DNA of 64,000 nucleotides. It comes from Telopea speciosissima (lineage: Eukaryota; Streptophyta; Magnoliopsida; Proteales; Proteaceae). Positions 35,734-49,600 of the stretch are shown here, one piece after another. A program made the translations under genes and the position numbers. Position 1 is the first letter of the stretch; every line of letters begins with the position of its first letter. Where the stretch lies: the NCBI RefSeq assembly GCF_018873765.1, contig NC_057922.1, forward strand, positions 16,443,563-16,507,562, read 5' to 3'. The notes under the pieces were generated by a model. It was not told the DNA's origin. It saw only the letters and a program-made list of their open reading frames with translations, and searched no databases.

Positions 35734-35874
35734 ATAAAAAAAAGGGGTGTACTCAATGCACGAGGCTTCTGCAGCCTTACCCCTACTTTCAACAGAGAGG
35801 TTATTTTTAGATTCGAACCCATTACCATTTGGTCACAATGGAGCAACCTTACTGTTGCACAAAGGCCCACCCTC
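35734..35874 (-). mobile_element. Au SINE, internally shortened
   Basis: The minus strand reads like the SINE at 8384-8562 (TTGCTCCATTGTGACC, box B-like GGTTCGAATCT, AGGGGTAAGGCTGCAG, GCCTCGTGCATTGAGTACACCCC), but about 35 bp near the 3' part are missing. A short TTATGG duplication flanks it (35728-35733 and 35875-35880). It is more diverged than the first copy. Confidence 0.8.
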
Positions 35875-35881
35875 TTATGGT

Positions 35882-36830
35882 AGAAAAATATTTTCTAAAT
35901 AATTTGGAAGTAATTTATCATTATAAAAAATCATCATTCTTCTTCAATTGTGTGTTTCAGAATTTGTTCTCAACCCAAAATCTACTCTGAGAATGTATAC
36001 CAAAGAGAGTATTAATCTTCCACCCTACACTGTTCATAACACAGAGAGAGAGAGAGAGAGAGCCAAAGATATTTCCTTTGCCTTTGTTTATAATCAACTT
36101 GAGGTGAAAGTAAAACTCTCTCTTTGTTAGTCGAGTCAGAGTAATTGATTAAAAAGAAATTAGGCAAGGCCACAAATTTGCTCATTCTCATTGTTGTTTA
36201 TATGCTAATGACACATTAGTTTTTCTAATTAATTTTAGATGCAAAAGTTTAATAATTAAATCTTTATCTGCACAACTAACTATAACAACAAAACTTCTGC
36301 TTATCAAGAATAAATAAATGAAACCAAATTTAAGTATGTCACCAAGTGGGTTTTCTTCTCAGATGTCGGTTTTGAAGAGTATACCCTTTTAGGGTGCAAA
36401 ATTGACCAATAACCTAATCTGATTGCTATTATATTAATCTTCTGCTTTAATCTTATAAAAATCCGAAATATTTGACCATAACCATGATAAGCATTATGGT
36501 GATGTCAGCAACGATGATAATTTAATATTGCTGTCCATGTTACCCCTAGTCTTTTGATATAAGCAACTATGTACGTGGGTAAGAGACACTACTGGCTTAC
36601 ATAATCTAATTGTGATTATCCTCTTTCTTAAAGGATAATACCTAATTAAGAATTCCCACATTGTGTCTTTACATAGAAAGTTCAGAGTGTTCTTTTGAGC
36701 TTTCAAAAGCCTTTTTCTGTCTATTAAATTATTGGCACTAATTAATAAAATTTAGACACCATAGGGATGTTCTTTAAAAAAAAACAAAAAAAACTTATGG
36801 GTCTCTAAGGTACATATTGGTTTTGTACAA
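35882..36830. other. AT-rich spacer, no gene seen
   Basis: It contains a GA microsatellite near 36043-36062 and AT-rich sequence only. I recognise no coding sequence and no element ends. Confidence 0.55.
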
Positions 36831-37915
36831 TCCAAACAAGGCCTTATCAGAAAATGAATAGGAGACACTTACCTGCCACGTGGCAAATGTGTTGGGTTGG
36901 GTTGCTCTGCTCTTCCCTAACTTTTATTTTTTAACAAAAGACTAAGGAAATGGACAAATCACCATACATGAGAAAGAAACAAATTTGAAGTTCTCATAGC
37001 ACGATGACAAGTCTCAGAATTAAGCCACACCACAAATTTGAAGCTCTCAATCCAAACAAGGCCTTATCAGAAATTGAATAGGAGACACTTGCCTGCCACG
37101 TGGCAAATATGTTGGGTTGGGTTGCTCTGCTCTTCCCTAACTTTTATTTTTTAGCAAAAGACTACGGAAAGGGACAAATCATCATACATGAAAAAGAAAC
37201 AAATTTGAAGCTCTCATAGCACGATGACAAGTCTCAGAATTAGGCCACACCACAAATTTGAAGCTCTCAATCCAAACAAGGCCTCATCAGAAATTAATAG
37301 GAGACACTTGCCTGCCATGTGGCAAATATGTTGGGTTGGGTTGCTCTGCTCTTCCCTAACTTTTATTTTTTAGCAAAAGACTATGGAAAGGGACAAATCA
37401 CCATACATGAAAAAGAAACAAATTTGAAGCTCTCATAGCACGATGACAAGTCTCAGAATTAAGCCACACCACAAATTTGAAGCTCTCAATCCAAACAAGG
37501 CCTCATCAGAAATTAATAGGAGACACTTGCCTGCCACGTGGCAAATATGTTGGGTTGAGTTGCTCTACTCTTCCCTAACTTTTATTTTTTAGCAAAAGAC
37601 TATGGAAAGGGACAAATCACCATACATGAAAAAGAAACAAATTTGAAGCTCTCATAGCACGATGACAAGTCTCAGAATTAAGCCACACCACAAATTTGAA
37701 GCTCTCAATCCAAACAAGGCCTCGTCAGAAATTACTAGGAGAGACTTGCCTGCCACATGGCAAATATGTTGGGTTGGGTTGCTCTGCTCTTCCCTAACTT
37801 CTATTTTTTAGCAAAAGACTATGAAAAGGGACAAATCACCATGCATGAGAAAGAAACAAATTTGAAGTTCTCATAGCATGATGACAAGTCTCGGAATTAA
37901 GCCACACCACATATT
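36831..37915. repeat. Five-copy tandem array, 219-220 bp unit, with G-box motifs
   Basis: Unit starts are at about 36831, 37051, 37271, 37490 and 37709. Each unit contains CCAAACAAGGCC, a TGCCACGTGGCAAAT palindrome or a variant, TTGGGTTGGGTTGCTCT, and two internal copies of AAATTTGAAGCTCTCA. The last unit ends without the second internal copy. The G-box core CACGTG is intact in units 1, 2 and 4 (36877, 37097, 37535) and changed in unit 3 (CATGTG) and unit 5 (CACATG). It lies 3.2 kb upstream of the AMT1 start codon. Confidence 0.95.
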
Positions 37916-40117
37916 TTGTGTATATAGCTACGTATTATTTAAGGGAAAATTATAATTTACTATGTATTGTAGAAAATATGGTTTATCTTAACGACTCATC
38001 TATTTCTGTCACATGGCAAAATTATATAGTTATTCCAACCATTTTTAACCGGTAGAAGATTGATATACCATTTGTCAAATTTCAAAGTCAAATTCAATCA
38101 TATAATTCCTTCCAATATAAGTAGGGAATTATATTTGGATTGAAATATGACATATAAGTAAGAAAACTGTTGTTTTACTGGTACCCCAAATTTGGGTTCC
38201 ATCCAACGTGCAATGAGGGCGATTTTTGCTAATGTTGTTTGTATACTACTTGCAAGAAGAATCCATTGCTAATAATTTTTATATAATTAAAATATTAAAT
38301 GAGATTAATGAATCAAGAATTAGCTGGATTAGGAAACCCAAGAGTCCAGGTATTTTTTTTAAATAGAAAAAGAGAATATTGGAGACTACAAATCGAGTAA
38401 ATCGACCACCATAGTGCCAATGGTTGACTTATCGTACTACAGTACGAGCCCTATTTTTCAAGAATATATAAAATAGGGCATAGACATCATCTCATGGTGC
38501 CCTGCAAGAGGGCGTAGAAAATACCTCCAAATAGGAATCTTTTTCCCATATATAAAATGAATTTTGTACATCAAAATGTGTACTAATTTTACATAGAGAG
38601 CCGTTCTGAGACATCAAACCAACAGTTTCGCCGCTTCCCATTCTCCAACAAAACACCACTTCAGTAAGCCTTTGGCCATCCTTATAAAGTCTACTCATAA
38701 CTAAATGCTTTAGAGTAATCTATTTGGTTTTTAATTATCAAAAAATAAATAAATGCTTAGAATCAATTAAAACTGAAGACTGGTTCCAAGTCCAAGACCA
38801 TCAAACATTTAATTCTTATTCACCCAAAAAAAAAAACATTTAATTCTTACTAATTCTTACAAGCTTTTACCTGAGATGAACTAATGGGTGGATCTTGTTG
38901 TAATCTAAATGGTGAATTGATAGGTTCAATTGTAATCTTCTTTTGATTGTCTCTTATTTTATTCTTAAAAATTTTTCAAATTAAAGATGGAAAAAAGTTT
39001 TTAAAATATTTTAAAAATAATTTATCATTATATCATTCTCATATGACCTGTAATTGTTTTTTCATGTTTTTCAAACACACATTTGAAGTGAAAGGATTTT
39101 ACCTTTGTTGAAAGAAATAGATGTATGTTATAGTAAAAAGGCTAAAAAGTAAGTTTACAGGTTCTTTTTGGGAAAAAGACAAACATGCCCCCTCACAATC
39201 TCTCTCTCTCTCTCTTAATTTAATGATGTGTGCTCTCTATATACGAATCAGCACCCACCGAAACTCATCTCCTCCTTTAGGCACATGTGATGCCAATATA
39301 AGGGGACAACATGTCGATCGCTCTCCCTTTCTCTTTCACAAACTTTGGCCACAACAAGATTTTCTTGCAATTATCTTCATTAGTTATTTAAGAAGAAAGA
39401 TCAAATATTTTCCCCTATAAATTGACCAAACATCTGTGCAGCTGATATAGTTGCTGACCTTCTCGTAGTTGGCATAAGCTGACAAAAGATATTCCAATAT
39501 TTTTTAGAATAGACTATTTTTTTTTTTTCTATTTTTTTGGGATATTCTTCACGTAACCATGCTACACAGAAGTGTCACTACGGTATAAGACAAAGTAATG
39601 ATGATATTGAATGGTAAGTAAATCTTTATAATACTATTTTTTGCTTCTTTTCAGACAAAGAAAACTGCCTCTTATTGTACAAAAGAGAGTAAATTCAATA
39701 TGATCATACTCTCAGTATAACCAACCGTGATTAGACAAAAAAAAAAACACATGTGGGGGGGGGGGGGGTGGTTTAACAAACCAGATGATTCTTGATGTAA
39801 ACAGAATCAACATCTTCACAATATTAGAACTAAAAGATCTTCTAAATCAATACCAACTTTAAATCATATTTAAATAAAATCGAATGTTTACTATATTAAA
39901 TGCTTCTTAAATTGAGGAGGAAAGGTCATGGAGAAGCATCAGAAGATTCAAACAACTAATGATGGGTACTACAACATCAGTTTAATAGTTACTCCACAAC
40001 ATTTTTCTCGTCTCCAAAACAACTACTAACATATATATATGAAGCAAGAAACAACTAAGTTCGATTAACATGGGCTCATTGCCAAACATTTATATAATAT
40101 ATCAGACATTTGATGTC
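37916..40117. other. AT-rich spacer, no gene seen
   Basis: The stretch contains a CT microsatellite near 39201-39216, a G-run near 39756-39768 and short unrecognised ORFs (such as 38492-38698, minus). I cannot support any gene here. Confidence 0.5.
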
Positions 40118-40630
40118 GTCATACAACAACTACAACAACAAACTCAGCCTTATCCTAACTTAATGAGGTCGGCTACATGGATCCAAACAAAACACAGTAG
40201 GGAAAACTGGGGTCTAAACAAAAAAGGAGAATAAAAAGATGGGAAAAGAGAGACGAGGAATGAGATGAGCAATGAAAATGGAAAATGACAAATAAAAGAA
40301 GAAAAATAAAATAAAAAAATGAATAATGAAAGATGAAAGTAAGAGAAAATGAGGCATAGCCCAACAAATCAAGAGAATCTCAGCTAAATGGGATCTGCTA
40401 CATGGATCCTTACCCTCTAACAAGCTCTATTGGAGATCATACTTGGTACAAGACCTAGCCTATGCATGTCCTTCTTAACAACTTTTCCTATGGTCATTTT
40501 AGGTCTACCCCTAACTCTTTTAGCTCTTTTAATCGAAATCATATTACTCTTCCGAACTGGGATATCCCTAGGCCTCCGTCGACCATGACCATACCACCTC
40601 AAACGACTCTCTCAGAGCTTATCATTTGAT
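40118..40630 (-). mobile_element. 3' end of an RTE-type LINE, degenerate
   Basis: On the minus strand, about 60 codons upstream of 40417 read like the C-terminus of plant RTE LINE reverse transcriptase proteins: LRWYGHGRRRPRDIPVRKS, then KRVRGRPKMT. This is followed by a 3' untranslated region with ATGTAGCCGACCTCATTAAG and a TTG-repeat tail. The 5' part is missing, as is usual for LINE insertions. Confidence 0.8.
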
Positions 40631-43600
40631 TATAGTCATACAAGTTATTGAAATCATTAAACCATTGAAACTAATACTTTCATGACCAGATCTCAGGTAT
40701 CTCAGTTTCATTGTTTCAAGAAACTAATAATTGCCATACCTTGTTTCATTTTTCATTTTCATAGCTCATTGTGGGCTACCTTCAAACTGAACTGTAAGAT
40801 GAAACTACTGAGAGAGATCTGAAAATTGACTTTATTGATTCATTAAACTAATCTTCATATGCAACCACTGGAATAATTAAAGATACATAAATAGGTAATA
40901 TTAATTCCTTACTTACTTGCTCTATCCAAAAGTTAGATCAGCAAAGTCATTGAGCAACAAAAAATAATTCAAAGCTTCAAGGGATGTTGTTAATTCAACT
41001 GTGAGCATTCAATAGTTAACATTTGTTGTCTTAATCAATCTATAGATCCCCTTGTTTCCTTTTTTTAATTTTTTTTTTCTCAACTGGCTGACGACCTCAT
41101 TAACTAAAGTCAGAAGTAGATGAGACATGAAATATCACAAGCAAAGATTGATTCTAATACCATAAGCCAAGTGAATGAAAGCTCCATCACAAGCTGATCA
41201 GAAAATTAAAATATGAAAATAACCAGACCCAGACGAAATAGTTGTTCATGTGTTACCATTCCTGCTGACTTCTTCTTTTCCTTTAACCAAAAAAAGAAGG
41301 TTTGATAAAGCATATAACTCATATAAAAAAAATAATTTCTTTAAAGCATTCATATTACTAAAAACAACCATAAGATGTTGGTGGCTGGAAGTAGTTTAAT
41401 ATTTTAGTCTACTGAGCTGCAAGAGTTTGACAAACAACTAATTTGATCCAAAAGTCATGTTAAGTATTGTTTCGGGTACAATGTTTTGTATTCCGTTGCT
41501 TGGTTTATGGGTTGATTTTAGTAAAATTCATGTATAGGGTTTCATAGGCAATCTTGTCGAACCACGTAAATCCTTGTGTTCGTTATGTGACTGTTATTTG
41601 TGATTTCCATTCTTTTCTGTATCGTGTTAGGATTCTTTTTCAATAAAGTAGTCTTTTTCAGAAGGTTAATAGGCAAGAATCATTTGAAGATATTTAAAAA
41701 AAATAAAAATAAAAATAAAACTTCGCTCTAAAAATCAATTTCTCAATCAATCTGAAGTAACACATCAGTATTAAGCAATGTGCAACACATAGAACCTCAG
41801 TCTTAAAATATTTTCTCACACTCAAAGCCATGTATAAATTTTCCATTTTCTAGTTATTTTTCTTTCACTTCTAACCAAAAGGGGGGTCCTAAGGCCCCTC
41901 ATTTGTTTCAATGGAGTGTTCTCCAAGAAATTAATGTGAATATAAAATTTAGGGACCGTGTGTACGAAACAAGGGCAACACTTCAGCCATCTCATAGACA
42001 TGAGAATCGAGTATTTCTATCCAACGGCTGAAATACTGACCATGTTCATCCTAAAATTTATTTGCATCCTATGAGAAATAATCTTTTGTAACAGATGAAA
42101 TCTGGCACAACTTGGCAAGTGAGTAAAAAATAGTTATATTCATATGAAAAATGACCTAACACTTATCCCACTCGGATCCAAATCTTGGATTGAATACCAA
42201 ATGGTTTTGGGCCTGGACTGGCATCCTGAAGTCCATATCGAAACGTCCCACGTTTGGATTGGCAAGGGAATGTGGAAAAGTATAAATAGTTCAGGAAAAT
42301 TAATTATCAAAAATTATTATTTGAAAAAAAAGAAGGAAACAGAAATATGCCTTGCATTTTCTCATCAATGTACCACCAAGGTGAAAATCTCAAGGGCGAA
42401 AGGACTCTACATGAATTCATAAAGTAACGAGTTTTTCTCCACCCATGGAGATCCTATTTAACGCGAGACAGGAGAGAGCATTGGGAGGATATTTTTGCAA
42501 CATACTAAAACCCTAAGATGGTGGGTGAACCGCGTCCTCTATGGACTCCATTCGTAAATGTCACTATTTTTTCGGATACCAAACCCTTCATTCATGAATG
42601 TTGTCTATTATTTGCCACATTTTTTAGAGGAAAAGAACATTGCATGGCTGCATGGCATATGCTAGTGCTTCCCTGTGTCTATTTGTCTTCTCCCTCGTCT
42701 GAAAAGAAATATTTGTCTCTTTATTATAGGAAGAGAAAGACACATGGATGAAAAATCCCTTAGCCTCATTAAGATAGTGAGATATACATCATTATGAAAG
42801 GAGAAATAGTTTCAACTTTGTCTAATTGAAGACGGAGTAATAATACCCTACATGAGTGTTTTTATTTCACCCATGGTGGAGAAAAAATGAAGCGGCCTAA
42901 TCTTCTCAATGAATATCATGCTTGCAGCATCACTTACATTGCCTTCATTGGTGTAGGCATCTAGCCTTCACCACACCTTCATTAGAGCATGTGCCAACAA
43001 AACTCCATGTTGGTCCACGATTCAACTCGAAACATGGATCAGCCTCTTCTTCGGTGATGCCGCAAGCCACCCGAACAAGGGGCTGTTGGTGCATTCTCCA
43101 ATTTTTGCTACATTCCAAGTAACTCTGAACTAGGGTTTCCTCCCAAAAGAAAAGAAAATGAAAGCAGAAAGTCACCCTCGAGAGCACCTGCCTTGAGCTA
43201 CATTCAAATCTTTTTCCTAGGATAATAACAATTTTGAACCATCAAAATGGAATCTCGAAAAAACATAATCAGATTGGGATAATTAGTCTACTGGCAGTCC
43301 TTTTTATGCAAAGGGAAATCCCCACTCTGTTCTATAGCCATTCACACCCTGAACTTTAAACAATTCTTATGTCCATACACCAGAACTATTAACATCTATT
43401 CCCTTGCACTGTTAGACTTAAACATGATGAGATCTCAGATTTTCAAGAGTATTAAGATTTTAACAACTAAACTCATTGCAAGGCCACCCAATCCTGTACA
43501 AAATACAAGCTAATAGTCAACGTGATTATGGTATACCTGCTCCTTCAGCTTCTAAAACATCTATACCTAAGAACTCCTGACACAGTAAAAATAAGGTTGG

Positions 43601-43647
43601 CTCCTTACCTGATTCCCAAGCCAGTAACAGAACACTAGATGAATTTG
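40631..43647. other. Spacer downstream of the RIN13-like gene
   Basis: It is mostly AT-rich without genes. Sequence at about 42428-42540 (TTTTTCTCCACCCATGGAGA, then AAACCCTAAGATGGTGGG) is a partial copy of the foldback repeat seen whole at 58125-58325. Several short ORFs (42144-42422, 42518-42751) have no recognisable domain. Confidence 0.5.
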
Positions 43648-46600
43648 CTAGACATGTGGAAGACCATTCCAAGGGCTTTCCATATCGTAATAAAGACTGG
43701 CTGGCTCTACAGGTGTGGGCTGGAGAGGCACAGAATCTTTTGCAATCCCCGAATTGGGCTCATAGTCCAGAGACCTAATCCAGAACTCTGATGAAGCTAG
43801 ATTTGGGATCCCAGTATACTGGGAATTTGCAGCACTACCAGGTGGACTTTCATTCTGGTATAAACTTTGGACAGGTAGCAGGTCAGATGTTGGTTGTACA
43901 CCTTGAATTTGGGAAGCTTCTGCTGTGGAATGTTGAGCACCCTGAGTTGCACCATCCATCCAACCTGAGTTGAAGTCTGACACGCTGGGATTTACTGCAG
44001 CTGGAGCTGAATTCTCATGTTGGTACAAATTTTGGTCTCCACCTGATTGAGGAATGGGCTGACTATATACATGGGGTTGAGAACTAGTATATAACTGAAA
44101 TTCTGAGAAGTTGCTGCCAGTATTAGGCTGGGAGAAATTCTCACAGGAACCAAAGTTCGGATCACTTCCCGCAAGAATGTCCTGCCAGCTCACATTGATC
44201 TCATCATTTGGCATTACCACTGGATGTTGGTTCCTCAGTGGATGTGATTTGTAATCATTTCTGATATTACATGAACCATATCCATGTTGGCTCATTGGGA
44301 AAACTGTTGGCACAGATGCAACCCTTTTAAACCGCTGTGTAGTGAATTGAGGTCCCGAAGCACCAACAATCTCGTTTTTCTCTCTTCGAATGAGGTTATT
44401 TGTACCAAGCATCAGCGATGATCTGCTTAAATTCTGTGGGCATCTGCTTCTGTTTAGGGTGAGTCCTGGTCGCTGATTACTTCTGTGGCCTATGATACTA
44501 GGCACACCAAAACTGGTCGTTGAGGAGCAAGGACGGAGAGGGGGTGAATAGACTGAATGTGTTACAGAACCACTATTGGGGAGTTGCAATGGATTGAATG
44601 GTAGAGTTTGATTAGGCAAGGGAGGCATCACTGAAAGAGTGTTATTAGGAAGCTTCAGGCCTTGTGTTGGTGGTAATATGCCTTGCTTAAAATATTTTCT
44701 CTGTACCTTCCATTTCTCCTCTTTATCGGTGGAATGACAGTGGTCGGTAGTACAAACACCAGTGCCCCAGTAGCTGCATGGTGCAGGCGAGTCACAGACG
44801 TAACAGTGGCACTGCATTTCTAAGAGTTTAACAAATCAAAAACTGGAAACAATATCATATTTGAAAGCCACAGTAAGACTAAAGCAATGAAAGAGCACTG
44901 TTAAGTAAAGATTACTGTTTTGCTTTAATGAGTGAAAGATCATACCAGGTCACAGTACTTGTCATGCGGAGTCGAACTGAAAGGGAATTTAGCACACAGG
45001 TGTCTTGGGTGAGGATAGTCTCTACATGCAAGCTGCAAAAAATAAAAAAGAATAATTTGAGAAGTAGGGTTGACACAACTTGATAAGAGAGAGAGCGTAC
45101 ATGATCTTTCAAATGGTAATAGTTGCAGACGTTTTAAAACATCATAACAAAGACAAAACCTTTATTTTGATGTAAAACAGGGGGGGGGGGGGAACTGCTC
45201 ACAAAGAAATCCTTAAAACAGTAAAGCTGATGCCAATTACGTGCAACCAATGTTTAAAGTATTAGTATCCGGTATCGTATCGGAAAAATGATTTTAAGAG
45301 ACATATCGTATTGTATCGGAGAGACACAAGATACGCTAAAGATAGTATGAAAATGGTAAAGAAACATATGGAAATGCTTAGGATATATGCAGAATACAGT
45401 TTTGAAGCATAAAAAATATAAATAAGCAATAAGCAAAATATATCATGTATAAAAAGGATAACTAACTATGACGAGACAAATGCATCCAATTAATTATATA
45501 TAAAGGATAAGGTTTCTTACATGTACCAATACCAATTTCTTTAAGGTATCGTATCACAACCTTAAAATACGATACGTATCGGTTAGTATTGGCGGCTATG
45601 TTAAGATACTTAAAACCTTGGTTGCAACTCTCAAGAATCTTCTGAAACTGTACTAGACATAGTTGTCAGAGCGACTAGGTGACCCAAGGCGTTGGAGGGT
45701 GCTTAGGCGACAGGAACCCGAGGCGTGCATTAATGACTATATGTAATATAGCAATAATAATTTTATGTATTATGTTTATATGTAACATAGAAGTCGTATC
45801 AATGCAATATGATATAATTATGCTAGTAATGGCCTAAATATGAGAAAACCAGCCTATAATAAACAAAGTATAGGATATACTATAAGCATAGTCGTCAAAA
45901 AACAAGCAATAAACATAAATCAAAGTAAACTCATGAAGCATCAACAAGGCTAGTCACCTTGGACCCAAGAAAGAGCCTGGATGCCTAGGCGACACCTTGA
46001 CAACTATGGTGCTAGAATAGCAAGGCACCAACATATAAAAAAACAAATATCCAAATAATCAATGTGTTCTTCTAAGCCAGTACTTGGATTCCTGGTGAAC
46101 AAGAGAATATCAATTGTTTTCAAATGTAGTTCACCAACAATTATTATTTCATTATTATAAATCAATAGAAGCGGATGATTATAACAAAATAAGTGGATTA
46201 AAAGACGATTGCAAATACACAAGAAGCTTGTCCCTAGCAAGTTACCACCTTGGGAATAAAACTTCTAAGCATGTGACCATACAAAAAATACAGATTATGG
46301 ATAACGAGTAAGACATCCGGTAGCTGTGATATCTGAAAAATGAGCAAGACATCTGGTTACTGGTAGCTGCCATTTCCCATTGCCCGTGAAATGAAGGAAA
46401 TAATCTGCTTCAGTCTATAGGACTGGTGAAAAATACAGGTTTGAAACTTTCGAGCAAAGGGCAAGTTGCATTTAAGTCCTTGTCACCTTGATGCCAATCT
46501 GACTACGAAATATCCCTTTTTTTTTAAAAAAAAAAAAAGAGTCTTTAAATAGGGACAAAGGAGCAAATAAAAAGCAAAGTAATCTTTTCCTAACTTGCTC

Positions 46601-49600
46601 GAGTTCCAAAGAACAAACACTCTAAGTTTAAACCATCAATTGACTTGACAAAAAAAAATGACAAATTGAGAAGTTCTGAAAAAATATGGGCCACAACTCC
46701 TTAGCTACAAGCAATGTATGGGATGGTGGCTTCTAAATGGAATACGCCTTGTGCTCAAGGCGGAAAGGAGGAGCAAATAACAAGCAAAAGATTCTTGCCC
46801 AACTTTCAAGAGCTCCAAAGCACAAGCACTCTAAGTAATGCAGTTCAAAGTTCTAAAAGGAATCTAGAAGCAAGAACTACAACCAGGATCAATATAGAAG
46901 TCGATAGAATCAGGTTATGGACAGTATTAATTATAAATTGATCTAGAATCAGGTTTTGGAGTTGTTGAGCTCTGCATACGGGATTGGTATTCTAGATCTG
47001 ATCTCCAACTTTCCATTAAACTCTGTTTTCTTTGTTTCCACTTGACAACAATTTGTAGGGAGTCATGTCCCAGAGAGCCATACCATGTGTAATTGAGAAA
47101 TCCAGGCCACAGCTCACTACCTCCAGTCCAATGAATAAAGCGGTGCGTGGCCTGGTGGTTTCTCCATGAAATACTTCTTGTTTACATGAGTTAACTAATG
47201 TTACCTCTACTAAACTATTGCCCCCTCCTAATTATCTAGAGACATATCAATAAGAAAATTAGGAGCGCCACTTACATTAGCTGGACTGTCTGTGTGTCAG
47301 CTTTAGTCCAGGTAAAAACTACATCCTTTTGTAATTTGGTTAAAAGACGTTTTTCATTGGTAGAAAGGTCTTTGATGTAATTACGACCGTAATTAAGGAT
47401 TCCAAGAAACTGTTGAAGGTGTTTCTTATCCGTAAGGGTGGTAGGAAAATCCTTAATTTTTGTGAGGATGTGATCTTGGAGTTGAAGTCCATGATCGGTT
47501 AAGACTAATCCCAAAAATTCGATTTGAGGTTTCTCTAATTCGATTTTGGTAGGAGAAAGAATTATTCCATGTTGTAGGAATAGATTTCCAATGATGCGGA
47601 GATGCTTAGTGTGCTCTTCGCGAGTTTTGGAAAAGACAAGAATGTCGTCAATGTAAGCAACACAAAATGAGAGGCTGCCAAAGATAGAATCAATCCATCG
47701 TTGGAAGATTTGTGGTGCAGTACAGAGGCCGAAAGGCATAACCTTCCATTGAAAATGGCAGTTAAAGGGTGTGGAAAAAGCTGTTAGAGGTTTGGATTCC
47801 TTGGTTAGCTTAATTTGCCAAAAACTGGATTTACAGTCAAATTTACTGTAGATTTTGGCATCTTTGGCACGGTGAATGAGGACATCTTTTCGTGGGATAA
47901 AATAGCCATAAAAAATAATGTTCTGGTTTAAACGTTTATAGTTTATAACCATACGTGCTTTACCGCGCTTAATTTCCGCATGATTGCGTACCATAAAAGC
48001 GGGACAAGAGTGTGGACTTGTAGAGGGTTCTATGAGTCCGAGGTTAAGTAACTCAGGGATTTGTTTATCAAATTCTTCAATATCGGCTTTCAGATAGAGA
48101 ATAGGTTTGACACGGATAATCTTGTGTGGATTATCCAACTGGATAGAGCAAAAACGTGGGCTTTTTTCCCACCATAAGAGGGGAAAATTACTAAAGTTGG
48201 GCTTTAGAAGGGTAAGAAGCCAATGTGTTTGTTCTTCTGTAGTGACATTAATTAGTTCTTGGGTAAAACCATTATCACATTGTGAAGAGTGAGATGTGAG
48301 TAATTTTAACTCAACAGGGCCAGTAGAGTACTGAATCTGAAAAATGCGAGGGAGAATGGTGATTGGCATATATTTAAAAAGAAAATTTGTGTCTAAGATA
48401 AAATCACCATGCATGTTAGGAAAACAAGTAATTTTGGGAATAATAAAATCTTTGTTTCCTAAGCTAATAGGGACGTTTAGAGCTTTGTACTCTAAGGTAG
48501 TCGATGGGCCGGAAATGCCACTGACGTAGGCTGGTACGTCCATTTTTTGCCAGTAATGGCCAGGTATTGCATTGTGTTTGCAAATACAACCGGTGGCTCC
48601 GGTGTCCATAAGGATATCAAGGGTATAAGGCTTGAATCCAGGGAAAGAGAAATGTCCTTGGACATGAGTATATTTTTTCGGACTTTGGTGTGTCTGAAAA
48701 ATAATATCGGAATCTTCAGATATGTAATGGTTAAATAGAGTAATGACAGCGACTAAATCGTTGTCACGATCTGAAGGAGGATAATCCTGACTTAGGGGTC
48801 CTTTATAGAAGCGGGGGTTGATATAGGAAGGCAGATAGACTGGGTACCTAGGGATTGAGGGTGAGGGTTGTGCCGCTGTGGTTCGAGAAGAGGTTGAACC
48901 TTGGCTAGACAAAGATGGTCGAGCCGGTAGCATGCTAGGAACAGGTGTGCGTCTTTTGAAGTAAAGATTATTACCTGAAGATTGAAATTCAAACGTTGGT
49001 GCTTATTCTTCACGGATATTTTGAGGAGTATCCAAAATATCAGTAATTAACCATTCACTAGGTAATTTGATGTCATGCCAATTAAGCACTCGAGGTTGTA
49101 TCTCGTGCTCAAAAGGTCGTGGTTCGAAGAGTTCCACGAATTTTTTAACAGGAGGGGGCAATAGTTTAGTAGAGGTAACATTAGTTAACTCATGTAAACA
49201 TTTCCAACTAACTGTAAGATTATGACAGTCAGCTTTCATGCCAGTCCATTGGGTTTTTATCTTCAAAACCACAGAATCACAAAGATTGGGGTCATGAATG
49301 GAGATAAAGAAATTGGGTTTAAGTTTGAACCAAACCGAACCATTAACCAGGTTGGATTCGATTCCACCAATAAGAGCGTTGAGTGGCTCTTGAAGGAATC
49401 TTTTATCGAAAATGGCAACAACAACAGGGGTGTCGATACCTTGTCGAAAAAGAGCAGTGAGTTCAATCTGTATGAGACCAATGTGTATGTATCTCAGTTT
49501 AGGATGTTTTTTAACCAATCGTTTGATTTGGCCAGGGTTGAATAAAGAAATTTCAAGACTAGCGTCATCAGTAGACTGGGCAGTGGTATTACTACAAGCT

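Noticed and set aside
36831..37915. CRISPR-like array
   Set aside because: The units are contiguous 220-bp tandem repeats with no unique spacers, in a plant nuclear genome.
38492..38698. 68-codon minus frame that looks protein-like
   Set aside because: Short, with no domain and no neighbouring exons that extend it.
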